Below are positions 53,943-62,779 of a stretch of DNA of 64,000 nucleotides, one piece after another (positions within the stretch are counted from its first letter, which is position 1; the number at the start of each line of letters is the position of its first letter). A program made the position numbers and the translations under genes. The stretch lies in NCBI RefSeq assembly GCF_048320135.1, contig NZ_CP182947.1, forward strand, positions 4,278,001 to 4,342,000. Reading direction: 5' to 3'. Below the pieces are notes generated by a model, which saw only the letters and a program-made list of their open reading frames with translations, did no database searches and was not told where the DNA came from. This stretch comes from Ideonella_A sakaiensis_A (GTDB lineage Bacteria > Pseudomonadota > Gammaproteobacteria > Burkholderiales > Burkholderiaceae_C).

Positions 53943-55145
53943 ATGGATCAGGTCAAGCAGGGCACCGATGCCTTGTTCATCTTGCTCGGCGCCATCATGG
54001 TGCTGGCAATGCACGCCGGTTTTGCCTTTCTCGAACTCGGCACGGTGCGGCAGAAAAATCAGGTCAATGCGCTGGTCAAGATCCTGGTCGATTTTTCGGT
54101 CTCGACGCTGGCCTATTTTCTGGTCGGTTATACGGTGGCCTATGGCATCGACTTCTTCAGCGGTGCCGACACGCTGGCCGCAAAAAGCGGCTATGAACTC
54201 GTCAAGTTCTTTTTCCTGCTGACCTTTGCCGCGGCGATCCCGGCGATCGTCTCCGGCGGCATTGCCGAACGCTCGCGTTTCGGCCCGCAGCTGGTCGCCA
54301 CCGGCCTCATCGTTGCGGTGGTTTATCCGCTGTTCGAGGGGGCGGTGTGGGGAGGCCGCTTCAACATGCAGGCGTGGATCAACCAGCTGACCGGTGCCGA
54401 TTTCCACGATTTTGCCGGCAGCGTCGTCGTCCATGCGGTCGGTGGCTGGATCGCGCTGGCCGCCGTGCTGCTGCTCGGCGCGCGCCGCAACCGCTATCGC
54501 AAGGACGGCGGCATCAGCGCGCACCCGCCGTCGAGCATCCCGTTCCTCGCGCTCGGCGCGTGGATCCTGACGGTCGGCTGGTTCGGCTTCAATGTGATGA
54601 GCGCGCAGACGATCGACAAGATCTCCGGCCTGGTCGCGGTCAATTCGCTGATGGCGATGGTCGGTGGCACGCTCGCCGCGGCGCTGCTCGGCCGCAACGA
54701 CCCCGGCTTTGCGTACAACGGGCCGCTGGCCGGACTGGTCGCGGTGTGTGCCGGCTCGGACGTGATGCATCCGCTCGGCTCGCTGGTCGCAGGCGCAATC
54801 GGCGGCGCGATCTTCGTCGCGATGTTCACATTGACGCAGAACCGCTGGAAGATCGACGACGTGCTCGGCGTCTGGCCGCTGCACGGCCTGTGTGGCGCCT
54901 GGGGCGGCATCGCCTGCGGCATCTTCGGCTCGCAGGCGCTCGGTGGGCTCGGTGGCGTCTCGCTGACCGCGCAGTTGATCGGCACCGCAGTCGGTGTTGG
55001 CTGGGCGCTGCTTGGCGGTTTCCTCGTTTATGGCGGCATCCGCCTCGTCACGCCGCTGCGGCTGACGCAGGAGCAGGAATACGACGGCGCCGACCTGTCG
55101 ATCCACCGCATCGGCGCGACGCCCGAGCGCGAGGCGGCCTGGTAG
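53943..55145 (+). CDS. Ammonium transporter, Amt family
   Basis: A 400-residue inner-membrane channel with about 11 helices. The conserved twin His of the pore are visible: VVHAVGGWIAL and PLHGLCGAWGG; the first part MHAGFAFLELGTVRQKNQVN is the usual N-terminal signature. The gene is not preceded by a glnK, which often accompanies amtB in proteobacteria. The C-terminal tail after GIRLVTPLR is short. It is transcribed from a sigma-54-type promoter and ends at a strong stem-loop shared with acnB. Confidence 0.92.
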   Translation: MDQVKQGTDALFILLGAIMVLAMHAGFAFLELGTVRQKNQVNALVKILVDFSVSTLAYFLVGYTVAYGIDFFSGADTLAAKSGYELVKFFFLLTFAAAIPAIVSGGIAERSRFGPQLVATGLIVAVVYPLFEGAVWGGRFNMQAWINQLTGADFHDFAGSVVVHAVGGWIALAAVLLLGARRNRYRKDGGISAHPPSSIPFLALGAWILTVGWFGFNVMSAQTIDKISGLVAVNSLMAMVGGTLAAALLGRNDPGFAYNGPLAGLVAVCAGSDVMHPLGSLVAGAIGGAIFVAMFTLTQNRWKIDDVLGVWPLHGLCGAWGGIACGIFGSQALGGLGGVSLTAQLIGTAVGVGWALLGGFLVYGGIRLVTPLRLTQEQEYDGADLSIHRIGATPEREAAW

Positions 55146-55154
55146 GCGCAAAAG

Positions 55155-55188
55155 CAACGGCCCGCCGGGTTGCCCCGGCGGGCCGTTG
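55155..55188. terminator. Bidirectional stem-loop terminator
   Basis: A perfect 15-bp stem (CAACGGCCCGCCGGG and its complement) with a TTGC loop lies between the convergent ammonium transporter and acnB genes. It is GC-rich with no clear U-run on either side, so it may act as a rho-independent terminator or as an RNA-end stabiliser for both transcripts. Confidence 0.75.
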
Positions 55189-55212
55189 TCGATCAGCGGA
55201 GACGCCAGAGGA

Positions 55213-57804
55213 TCAGGCGGTCACGCGTTTCGCCGTTTCGGCATATTCCTCGATCTGGTCGAAGTTCATGTATTTGTAGATCGCGCTGCCGTCCTGGTTG
55301 ATCACGCCCATGTCGGCCTGGTATTCGGCCAGAGTCGGGATGCGGCCGAGTTTCGACGCGATCGCGGCAAGCTCCGCCGACGCCAGATAGACGTTCGAAT
55401 TCTTGCCGAGCCGGTTCGGGAAGTTGCGGGTGCTGGTCGAGACGACGGTGGCGCCTTCCCGGACCTGCGCCTGGTTGCCCATGCACAGGCTGCAGCCGGG
55501 CATCTCGATGCGCGCGCCGGCGGTGCCGAAGGTGCCGTAGTGGCCTTCCTTCGTCAGCTCCTGCGCATCCATCTTGGTCGGCGGCGCGACCCAGAGCTTG
55601 ACCGGAATGTCACGCCGGCCTTCGAGCAGCTTCGATGCGGCGCGGAAATGGCCGATGTTGGTCATGCACGAGCCGATGAAGACCTCGTCGATTGCGGTAC
55701 CGGCCACTTCGCTGAGCAGCCGCGCATCGTCCGGATCGTTCGGGCAGCACAGCACCGGCTCCTTCAGTTCGTCGAGATCGATCTCGATCACCGCGGTGTA
55801 CTCGGCATCCTTGTCGGCTTCGAGCAGGTTCGGATTGGCCAGCCAGGCCTCGACCGCCTCGATGCGCCGCTGCAGCGTGCGCTTGTCCTGGTAGCCGTCG
55901 GCGATCATGTTTTTCATCAGCACGACGTTGCTGGTCAGGTATTCCTTGATCGGCGCCGGGTTCAGCTTGACGGTGCAACCGGCGGCGCTGCGCTCGGCGC
56001 TGGCATCACTCAGCTCGAACGCCTGCTCGACCTTCAGGTCCGGCAGCCCTTCGATCTCGAGGATGCGGCCGGAGAAGATGTTTTTCTTGCCGGCTTTCGC
56101 AACCGTCAGCAGGCCGGCCCGGATCGCATACAGCGGGATCGCATGCACCAGGTCGCGCAGCGTGATGCCGGGCTGCATCTTGCCCTTGAAGCGCACCAGC
56201 ACCGATTCCGGCATGTCGAGCGGCATCACGCCGGTGGCTGCGCCGAATGCAACCAGGCCGGAGCCGGCCGGGAAGCTGATGCCGATCGGGAATCGGGTGT
56301 GGCTGTCGCCGCCGGTGCCGACGGTATCGGGCAGCAGCAAACGGTTCAGCCAGCTGTGGATCACGCCGTCACCGGGCCGCAGCGAGACGCCGCCGCGGTT
56401 GCTGATGAATTCGGGCAGTTCGCGGTGCGTCTTCACGTCGACCGGCTTCGGATAGGCCGCGGTGTGGCAGAAGCTCTGCATCACCAGATCGGCCGAGAAG
56501 CCGAGGCAGGCGAGGTCCTTCAGTTCATCGCGGGTCATCGGGCCGGTCGTATCCTGGCTGCCGACGGTCGTCATCTTCGGCTCGCAGTAGGTGCCCGGGC
56601 GAACGCCCTGGCCCTCGGGCAGGCCGACTGCGCGGCCGACCATTTTCTGCGCCAGCGTGAAACCGGCCTTGGTCTCGGCCGGCGGCTGCGGCAGGCGGAA
56701 CTGCGTCGATGCCGGCAGGCCGAGAAATTCGCGCGCCTTCGCGGTCAGTGAGCGGCCGATGATCAGGTTGATGCGCCCGCCGGCGCGCACCTCGTCGAGC
56801 AGCACGTCGCTCTTCAGCTGGAATTCGGCGACCGCCTCGCCATTGCGGACGATCTTGCCCTCGTACGGCAGGATGTCGACGACATCGCCCATCTCGAGTT
56901 TGTCGACATCGACCTCGATCGGCAAAGCACCCGAATCCTCCTGCGTGTTGAAGAAGATCGGCGCGATCTTGCCGCCGAGCGTGACGCCGCCGAAACGCTT
57001 GTTCGGGACGAACGGAATGTCCTGGCCGGTCGCCCAGATCACGCTGTTGGTCGCGCTCTTGCGGCTCGATCCGGTGCCGACGACATCGCCGACATAGGCG
57101 ACGAGGTTGCCCTTTTTCTTCAGTTCCTCGATGAAGGCGATCGGTCCGCGCTTGCCGTCTTCCTCCGGCGTGAAGGCCGCACCCTGGCGGGTATTCTTCA
57201 GCATCGCCAGGTAGTGCAGCGGGATGTCCGGCCGGCTCCAGGCGTCGGGCGCCGGCGACAGGTCGTCGGTATTGGTTTCGCCGGGCACCTTGAAGACGGT
57301 CACGGTGACCTTTTTCGACACTTCGGGCCGGCTGGTGAACCACTCGGCATCGGCCCAGCTTTGCACGATCGCCTTTGCCTGCGCATTGCCGGCCTTCGCC
57401 TTTTCGGCGACGTCGTGGAAGAAGTCGAACATCAGCAGCGTCTTCTTCAGGCCCGCGGCGGCAATCTCGGCGACATCGGCGTCGTCGAGCAGGTCGATCA
57501 GCGGCTTGACGTTGTAGCCGCCGACCATCGTGCCGAGCAGTTCGGTCGCCTTTGCCTTCGAGATCAGCGCAACGGCGATGTCGCCGTGCGCGACTGCGGC
57601 GAGAAACGAGGCCTTCACCTTGGCCGCGTCATCGACACCCGGTGGCACGCGGTGCGTCAGCAGGTCGAGCAGAAACTCGGCCTCGCCGGCGGGCGGGGTC
57701 TTGATCAGCTCGACCAGTTCGGCGACTTGCTGGGCATCGAGCGGCAGCGGCGGGATGCCGAGCGCGGCGCGTTCGGCGGCGTGTTGACGATAGGCTTGCA
57801 ACAT
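55213..57804 (-). CDS. acnB: Aconitate hydratase B
   Basis: An 863-residue bifunctional aconitase/2-methylisocitrate dehydratase. AcnB traits are the N-terminal HEAT-like helical region, the swivel domain before the core, and cluster Cys in FIGSCMTNIGHFR and GCSLCMGNQAQV; further motifs are NTDDLSPAPDAWSRPDIPLH and GGDSHTRFPIGISFPAGSG. It is normally the main vegetative aconitase. A toxin-antitoxin pair lies 33 bp upstream on the same strand, so the toxin gene precedes acnB directly. Confidence 0.95.
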   Translation of the reverse strand: MLQAYRQHAAERAALGIPPLPLDAQQVAELVELIKTPPAGEAEFLLDLLTHRVPPGVDDAAKVKASFLAAVAHGDIAVALISKAKATELLGTMVGGYNVKPLIDLLDDADVAEIAAAGLKKTLLMFDFFHDVAEKAKAGNAQAKAIVQSWADAEWFTSRPEVSKKVTVTVFKVPGETNTDDLSPAPDAWSRPDIPLHYLAMLKNTRQGAAFTPEEDGKRGPIAFIEELKKKGNLVAYVGDVVGTGSSRKSATNSVIWATGQDIPFVPNKRFGGVTLGGKIAPIFFNTQEDSGALPIEVDVDKLEMGDVVDILPYEGKIVRNGEAVAEFQLKSDVLLDEVRAGGRINLIIGRSLTAKAREFLGLPASTQFRLPQPPAETKAGFTLAQKMVGRAVGLPEGQGVRPGTYCEPKMTTVGSQDTTGPMTRDELKDLACLGFSADLVMQSFCHTAAYPKPVDVKTHRELPEFISNRGGVSLRPGDGVIHSWLNRLLLPDTVGTGGDSHTRFPIGISFPAGSGLVAFGAATGVMPLDMPESVLVRFKGKMQPGITLRDLVHAIPLYAIRAGLLTVAKAGKKNIFSGRILEIEGLPDLKVEQAFELSDASAERSAAGCTVKLNPAPIKEYLTSNVVLMKNMIADGYQDKRTLQRRIEAVEAWLANPNLLEADKDAEYTAVIEIDLDELKEPVLCCPNDPDDARLLSEVAGTAIDEVFIGSCMTNIGHFRAASKLLEGRRDIPVKLWVAPPTKMDAQELTKEGHYGTFGTAGARIEMPGCSLCMGNQAQVREGATVVSTSTRNFPNRLGKNSNVYLASAELAAIASKLGRIPTLAEYQADMGVINQDGSAIYKYMNFDQIEEYAETAKRVTA

Positions 57805-57837
57805 GTCTGGTTCTCCGGAAGGGGTTCGAGTGACGGG

Positions 57838-58257
57838 TCAGTTGGTTGTGGGCTCGATCACCTTGAGCCCCTTGAAGTAGTCGCGGAAAAAAACGGCGTC
57901 GCGGCTGATCAGGCCATCGCACTGAAGCATGGCGTGTGCCCCGATCAGGAAATCGCTGATGCCGCGGTGGGTGATCGCGGCGTCGGCGGCGGCACGCTGG
58001 CGGAATTTGCGCTGCATCTCGCCGGCCCGCACCGCCGAACGCTGGTCGAGGGCATCGAAGCGGATGCCCATGTCGTCGAGCACGTCGACGACCGTCGCAC
58101 CTTCGCCGAGCAGCGCGCTCAGTTCGGCCAGCACCACCGGGCAGACGACGACCGGGCCCTTGCCGAGCGCAATCCGCAGGCAGGCTTCCGCCGCATCGGC
58201 GCCAGGCCGGTTGCCGAGCAGGTCAAGCAGCACGGCGGTGTCGACCGCAATCGTCAC
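57838..58257 (-). CDS. VapC-type PIN-domain ribonuclease toxin
   Basis: A 139-residue PIN-domain nuclease. Acidic residues of the active site can be seen: Asp6 in MTIAVDTAVLLDLL, Glu in VLAELSALL, Asp in RGISDFLIGAHAM, and Asp in LISRDAVFFRDYF. Such toxins cleave RNA. The gene overlaps the antitoxin stop by 4 bp, and the two form one operon within the TCA gene block. Chromosomal VapBC loci are often acquired horizontally. Confidence 0.83.
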   Translation of the reverse strand: MTIAVDTAVLLDLLGNRPGADAAEACLRIALGKGPVVVCPVVLAELSALLGEGATVVDVLDDMGIRFDALDQRSAVRAGEMQRKFRQRAAADAAITHRGISDFLIGAHAMLQCDGLISRDAVFFRDYFKGLKVIEPTTN

Positions 58258-58499
58258 GACCCGCTGCCGTTTTCGCCGGCCGGTGCGCGCAGTACACGGG
58301 CCAGTTGCTCGCTGCCGGCCTGATCGGGCAGCGCAAATCGACCACGTGCCCGCGAGATTGCATCGTCGACGTTCTTGCGCAGGATGATGCGCCCGCCGTC
58401 GAGCTCGACCTTCAGCGTGCTGCCCTTGGTCAAACCCAGTGCATCACGCACCGACTTTGGCAGCGTGATCTGGCCACGCTCGGCAACAATGACTTCCAT
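58254..58499 (-). CDS. VapB-type antitoxin, AbrB/SpoVT domain
   Basis: An 81-residue protein starting MEVIVAERGQITLPKSVRDA, the AbrB/SpoVT swapped-hairpin DNA-binding fold, followed by an acidic/neutral tail that should wrap the toxin. The ATG at 58499 was chosen over a TTG at 58526, which would extend through the promoter repeat. It precedes the toxin with an ATGA overlap. The tail shape (VLRAPAGENGSGS) is typical of unstable antitoxins. Confidence 0.83.
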   Translation of the reverse strand: MEVIVAERGQITLPKSVRDALGLTKGSTLKVELDGGRIILRKNVDDAISRARGRFALPDQAGSEQLARVLRAPAGENGSGS

Positions 58500-58517
58500 G
58501 GGGTATGCGTCGGGTAA

Positions 58518-58554
58518 GGTATGCAATGATTATACATACCGATCCGTGCATACC
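58518..58554 (-). promoter_or_regulatory. vapBC autoregulatory operator/promoter
   Basis: An 8-bp inverted repeat GGTATGCA (58518-58525) and TGCATACC (58547-58554) flanks a minus-strand -10 box TATAAT (58529-58534). The -10 ends 30 bp before the antitoxin ATG. Toxin-antitoxin complexes normally bind such repeats and repress their own operon. No clear -35 is visible. The stretch is unusually AT-rich for the region. Confidence 0.65.
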
Positions 58555-58585
58555 TACCTGCACTGCCCGGTGCGGGCGTTGATCT

Positions 58586-59422
58586 TCAGTTGCGCGGCGG
58601 CGCTTCGCTGGGTTTGTCGGGGACTGCTGCCACATCCCCGCTCAGTGCCGACGATGCGGCCGGACTGGCGGGCGCGGCCGCCGGCTGCGTTGCCGCGGTA
58701 CTGACTGCAGCGGGATTTGCCGTATCGACGGCGACCGCTGGTGCCTGCGCCGGCGTGGCCGACGCATCACCGCCGGCTGCGCCAGCGGCGATCGGTTCGG
58801 ATGCGGCTTGGCCCGGGGCGGCCGCCGCTTGCGCCGCTGCCGTCGCCGGGTCGACCAGCAGCACCGGTGTCGCCAGCTGGCCTGCCGGGCGCATCCGTTC
58901 TGCCGCCTGTGCCTCGGCCTGAACCATCCGTTGCGTCGGGCTGGTGCATGCGTCGACCATGCGCTGGCCGGCGCGGGTATTCATCAGCATCGACTTCATC
59001 GGGATCTGCAGCCACGCGACGCCAGCGTCGGCGTCGTAGAGCCGGACCGCGCCGGTCGAGGTTTCCTCGGGAACCATCCGGTAGGTCTTGCGCTGGAAGC
59101 TGACGCGGAATGCGCCAGGCTGGCGGCTGTCCGGCTCGACAACGATCGACTGCTGAAATTCGCACTCCGCGCGGCCGGTCTGCACCAGCTCTGCCAGGCG
59201 CATCTGCGACTCCGACAACGGCGGCAACACCGGCTCTGGTGCCGCCGCTGGCTTGCCGGCCTTCGCGGAGCGCTCTTTGCTGCTGCGTGACGCCTTCTTG
59301 GCTGGGCTGGATTTGCCGCTGACAGCCTTCTTACCCTTGGAGGTTTCCTTGTTTGCCAGCGCGGGGGCGCCTGACAGCGCAAATGCGAGGATGCCGACAC
59401 CCACCCCCAAGACAGCTCTCAT
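58586..59422 (-). CDS. Exported Ala/Pro-rich conserved hypothetical protein
   Basis: A 278-residue protein with a signal peptide (MRAVLGVGVGILAFALSGAPALA), a Lys/Ser-rich linker to about residue 60, a compact central domain (SESQMRLAELVQTGRAECEF ... FRVSFQRKTYRMVPEETSTG ... DADAGVAWLQIPMKSML, residues 70-165) and a long Ala/Pro-rich disordered tail of about 85 residues. The central domain has a Cys in AECEFQQS and another in VDACTSP, a possible disulphide. I do not recognise a named family. Genes of this kind sit between acn and mdh clusters in related bacteria as I recall, but function is unknown. Confidence 0.72.
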   Translation of the reverse strand: MRAVLGVGVGILAFALSGAPALANKETSKGKKAVSGKSSPAKKASRSSKERSAKAGKPAAAPEPVLPPLSESQMRLAELVQTGRAECEFQQSIVVEPDSRQPGAFRVSFQRKTYRMVPEETSTGAVRLYDADAGVAWLQIPMKSMLMNTRAGQRMVDACTSPTQRMVQAEAQAAERMRPAGQLATPVLLVDPATAAAQAAAAPGQAASEPIAAGAAGGDASATPAQAPAVAVDTANPAAVSTAATQPAAAPASPAASSALSGDVAAVPDKPSEAPPRN

Positions 59423-59528
59423 CCGCTACTCCCGATTCCGTATTTGCGAGGACACGCGCCAACGCCGGCGCAACATCGCATTGTCGCCCGCCCGCAGGCT
59501 GCGACCATCCGGATTGACCCCGTGGGCT

Positions 59529-60557
59529 TCAGGGAGCTGGTGTGTCCGGCGGCTGCGCGCCGAACCAGGCGGCCTCGATTTCCTCGGGCAGCTGCAGGCC
59601 GCCGGCATACGAGGTGCGATGCGCACGCTCGATGACTTGCCAGAAATAGCGGTAGCTGGCGCGGTCGTGCAGCGTGTCGTCGTGGCGGATCGGCGCCCAG
59701 TCGGCAGTCTCCGCTGCGCGAATGATCTCGATCGCCTGGTCGACCTCGGCTGCGCTCGGCGTGAACGCCTCGACGATCGGCTCGATCTGCGACGGGTGGA
59801 TGCTCCACATCCGCGTATAGCCGAACTGCCGCGCCGCCTTGGTGGCCGCCTCCTGCAGCGCCGATGCGCGCTTGAACTCGGTCACGACGCAATGCGACGG
59901 GATCTTGCCGTGCGCATGGCAGGCCGCGGCAATCTCGGTTTTTGCCCGCACCACCAGCGGATGGGTGAACTGGCCATCGACACTCATCGCGGTCTGCGGG
60001 ATGGCGCCGCGATGGGCGGACACAAAATCCATCAGCCCGAACGACAGCGACTCGATGCGCCGGTGGGCGGCCAGCGCGAAGACCTCGTGCAGCGCGCCGT
60101 GGGTCTCGATCAGCGCATGCAGCGGAATCTCGCGCTGCAGGCCGGCCGAGCGGGTCGCTGCATCGATCAGATCGACCGCCCGCTGCAAGTCGGCCAGGCC
60201 GCGTACCTTCGGAATCATCAGATAGGCGACGCTGCCGCCGGCGCCGCTGACGATGGTCTCGACCACCGACTCGAAGCGCGGATGAACGACCGGCAGCACC
60301 CGTGCACCGACCCGGCCATGCAGATTGGCCGGCGAAGTGATCAGTTCGGCAATCAGTCGCGCATGGTCGACCTCGCCGCCGACCGGCGCACCATCCTCGT
60401 TGTCGAGCGTGACGTCGAATACCGGGCCGAGCTTGCCCTGCAGTTCCAGGCTCTTGCGCATCCGCGCCTCGACGCCGGAATAGTGGTCGCAGACCGGCAG
60501 CAGCCGGAAAACCTCGCCGGCCTCGAACAATGCATCACGCGGATGGGTGCCGCTCAT
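59529..60557 (-). CDS. HpcH/HpaI aldolase / citrate-lyase family CoA ester lyase
   Basis: A 342-residue TIM-barrel lyase. Conserved segments are VFDVTLDNEDGAPVGGEVDHARL with acidic metal ligands, LMIPKVRGLADLQRAVDLID, PLHALIETHGALHEVF with Glu and ESLSFGLMDFVSAHRG with Asp. It resembles malyl-CoA or citramalyl-CoA lyases and citrate-lyase beta subunits. Its place next to mdh and acnB suggests a link to malate or glyoxylate metabolism, but the substrate is not certain. Confidence 0.82.
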   Translation of the reverse strand: MSGTHPRDALFEAGEVFRLLPVCDHYSGVEARMRKSLELQGKLGPVFDVTLDNEDGAPVGGEVDHARLIAELITSPANLHGRVGARVLPVVHPRFESVVETIVSGAGGSVAYLMIPKVRGLADLQRAVDLIDAATRSAGLQREIPLHALIETHGALHEVFALAAHRRIESLSFGLMDFVSAHRGAIPQTAMSVDGQFTHPLVVRAKTEIAAACHAHGKIPSHCVVTEFKRASALQEAATKAARQFGYTRMWSIHPSQIEPIVEAFTPSAAEVDQAIEIIRAAETADWAPIRHDDTLHDRASYRYFWQVIERAHRTSYAGGLQLPEEIEAAWFGAQPPDTPAP

Positions 60558-60621
60558 GGCGATCTCCGATCAGTGGCAAGCGGCGCTGCGCCGGCACGCG
60601 CGGGCGCAGCGCCGGCCATGC

Positions 60622-61608
60622 TCACAGCAGGTGCTTGACGCCTTCCTGCTCTTCCTGCAGTTCGGCCAGCGTCTTGTTGATGCACTCACGCGAGAAGGCG
60701 TCGATCTCGAGTCCTTCGACCAGCGTGTATTCGCCGTTCTCGCAGGTGACCGGGAAGCCGAACATCACGTCCTTCGGGATGTCGTACTGGCCGTCGCTCG
60801 GAATGCCCATCGTCACCCAGGCGCCGTTGGTGCCGAGCGCCCAGTCGCGCATGTGGTCGATCGCGGCATTCGCTGCCGACGCCGCCGACGATACGCCGCG
60901 GGCGGCGATGATCGCGGCGCCGCGCTTGCCGACGGTGGGCAGGAAGACGTCCTTGTTCCACTGCTGGTCGTTGATCATCTCCTTCACCGACTGGCCGTCG
61001 ATCGTCGCGAAACGGTAGTCGGCATACATCGTCGGCGAATGGTTGCCCCAGACGGCGAGCTTCTCGATCTTCGACACCGGCTTGCCGGTCTTCGCGGCGA
61101 TCTGGCTCAGTGCGCGGTTGTGGTCGAGGCGCAGCATCGCGGTGAAATTCTTGCGCGGCAGGTCCGGCGCGCTCTTCATCGCGATGTAGGCATTGGTGTT
61201 GGCCGGATTGCCGACCACCAGCACACGCACGTTGCGCGAGGCGACCGCATTCAGCGCCTTGCCCTGTGCGGTGAAGATCTGCGCATTGGCAGACAGCAGG
61301 TCCTTGCGCTCCATGCCCGGGCCGCGCGGACGCGCGCCGACCAGCAGCGCATAGTCGGTGTCCTTGAAGGCGGTCATCGGATCGCTGTGCGCTTCCATGC
61401 CGGCGAGCAGCGGGAAGGCGCAGTCCTCGAGCTCCATCATCACGCCCTTCAGCGCGTTCTGCGCCTTCTCGTCCGGAATCTCGAGCAGTTGCAGGATCAC
61501 CGGCTGGTCCTTGCCGAGCATTTCGCCGGAGGCGATGCGGAAAAGCAGGGCATAGCCGATCTGACCAGCGGCTCCGGTGACGGCGACTCGAACGGGTTTT
61601 TTGCTCAT
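60622..61608 (-). CDS. mdh: Malate dehydrogenase (NAD)
   Basis: A 328-residue malate:NAD oxidoreductase. The nucleotide loop VTGAAGQIGYALLFRIASG, the substrate-loop Arg residues in GARPRGPGMERKDLL and catalytic His in WGNHSPTMYAD are present; the group is the cytosolic-type bacterial Mdh of about 328 residues. TTGGAGAATCCG precedes the ATG at 61608. It is divergent from the gntR-sdh unit, and a 260-bp gap contains a likely shared operator. Confidence 0.95.
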   Translation of the reverse strand: MSKKPVRVAVTGAAGQIGYALLFRIASGEMLGKDQPVILQLLEIPDEKAQNALKGVMMELEDCAFPLLAGMEAHSDPMTAFKDTDYALLVGARPRGPGMERKDLLSANAQIFTAQGKALNAVASRNVRVLVVGNPANTNAYIAMKSAPDLPRKNFTAMLRLDHNRALSQIAAKTGKPVSKIEKLAVWGNHSPTMYADYRFATIDGQSVKEMINDQQWNKDVFLPTVGKRGAAIIAARGVSSAASAANAAIDHMRDWALGTNGAWVTMGIPSDGQYDIPKDVMFGFPVTCENGEYTLVEGLEIDAFSRECINKTLAELQEEQEGVKHLL

Positions 61609-61787
61609 CGGATTCTCCAAAAGGGGGGGCGGTACGGAAGGCGGGGTCCACGGCTTGGCGAGCGCATCGCGGCCGGCCTGCAGCAGGCCGGCGGCCCTGC
61701 TCGCGGTCAAGGCTGGCCAGGCTGCAAGTGTAGTGCGTTGCACATCGCCTGGCCGCCGCCCGCGGGGGAGGGGTCGGGCTGATTCTA

Positions 61788-61812
61788 GTGTCTTCTGTCT
61801 TATAGAAGACAC
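61788..61812. promoter_or_regulatory. Perfect inverted repeat between mdh and gntR (candidate GntR operator)
   Basis: GTGTCTTCT (61788-61796) and AGAAGACAC (61804-61812) are perfect 9-bp arms with a 7-bp GTCTTAT centre. It lies 57 bp upstream of the gntR ATG and 180 bp upstream of the mdh ATG. On the minus strand a TAGAAT (61782-61787) abuts the repeat and could be the mdh -10. The neighbouring GntR is the most likely ligand, for autoregulation and control of mdh and sdh. Confidence 0.6.
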
Positions 61813-61868
61813 CAATCAAATTCGCCCTTTTGATGGACGGCAACACGGGCCTGTGCTGCAATAGCGCC

Positions 61869-62687
61869 ATGCGACCGAATGCGCCGACCGCCAGCCCAGC
61901 CTCCGTAGTGGAGGGTGGGAATGCTGCATCGCCGCCTGGTCTGCGTGGCAATGATGCAGCCCCGTCCGACGGCCCATCGTTCAGCCCGCTGTACCGGCAG
62001 ATCAAGGCGCTGATGACGCGCAGCCTGCAGCAGCGCGAATGGCGGCCGGGCGACGCGATTCCGAGCGAGCTCGAACTGGCCGCGCGTTTCAAGGTCAGCC
62101 AGGGTACGGTGCGCAAGGCGATCGACGAGCTGGCGACCGAAAACCTGCTGGTGCGCAGGCAAGGCAAGGGCACCTTCGTCGCGACCCATTCCGAGCAGCA
62201 GGCGCAGTACCGATTCCTGCGCCTGGCGGCCGACGATGGTTCGGAGGAGCCGGCCGCGCGCCGCTTCATCGACTGCCGGCGCCTGCGCGCGCCGGCCGAG
62301 GTCGCGCGGGCTTTCGGCCTGAAATCCGGCGACGCTGCGGTGCAGGTCAGGCGGGTGCTGTCGTTTCGCGGCAAGGCGGTGATCTTCGACGACATCTGGC
62401 TGCCGGGCAAACTGTTCAAGGGCCTGAGTGCCGAGCGCCTGAGTGGTTACCGCGGGCCGATGTATGCACTGTTCGAGACCGAGTTCGGTGTCCACATGGT
62501 GCGTGCCGAGGAGAAGATCCGTGCGGTTGCGGCCGATCCGGTCGCCGCGCAGATGCTTGGCGTGGAAGAGGGCAGTCCGTTGCTCAGCGTCGAGCGGCTG
62601 TCGCTGACCTACGGCGACCGCCCGGTCGAGTTGCGCCGCGGTCTCTACCACACCGACGCCCACCATTACCGCAACGAATTGAACTGA
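61869..62687 (+). CDS. GntR-family regulator, HutC/UTRA subfamily
   Basis: A 272-residue regulator. The winged helix begins FSPLYRQIKALMTRSLQQREWRPG and includes IPSELELAARFKVSQGTVRKAIDELATENLL; the UTRA effector domain covers the C-terminal 160 residues with RRVLSFRGKAVIFDDIWLPG. An N-terminal 40 residues are low complexity. The ATG at 61869 (MRPNAPT) was chosen; an ATG at 61833 is an alternative. It precedes sdhCDA by 92 bp on the same strand, and a strong inverted repeat lies in its own promoter. Confidence 0.85.
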   Translation: MRPNAPTASPASVVEGGNAASPPGLRGNDAAPSDGPSFSPLYRQIKALMTRSLQQREWRPGDAIPSELELAARFKVSQGTVRKAIDELATENLLVRRQGKGTFVATHSEQQAQYRFLRLAADDGSEEPAARRFIDCRRLRAPAEVARAFGLKSGDAAVQVRRVLSFRGKAVIFDDIWLPGKLFKGLSAERLSGYRGPMYALFETEFGVHMVRAEEKIRAVAADPVAAQMLGVEEGSPLLSVERLSLTYGDRPVELRRGLYHTDAHHYRNELN

Positions 62688-62779
62688 TCCGGAGAAGTCT
62701 TTGCCGCACGCCGCGGGTCGGCTTGCTGCGATGCAATAAACTCTTCCGGCCGACACATTTATTGACAAGAAGGCCGCAA

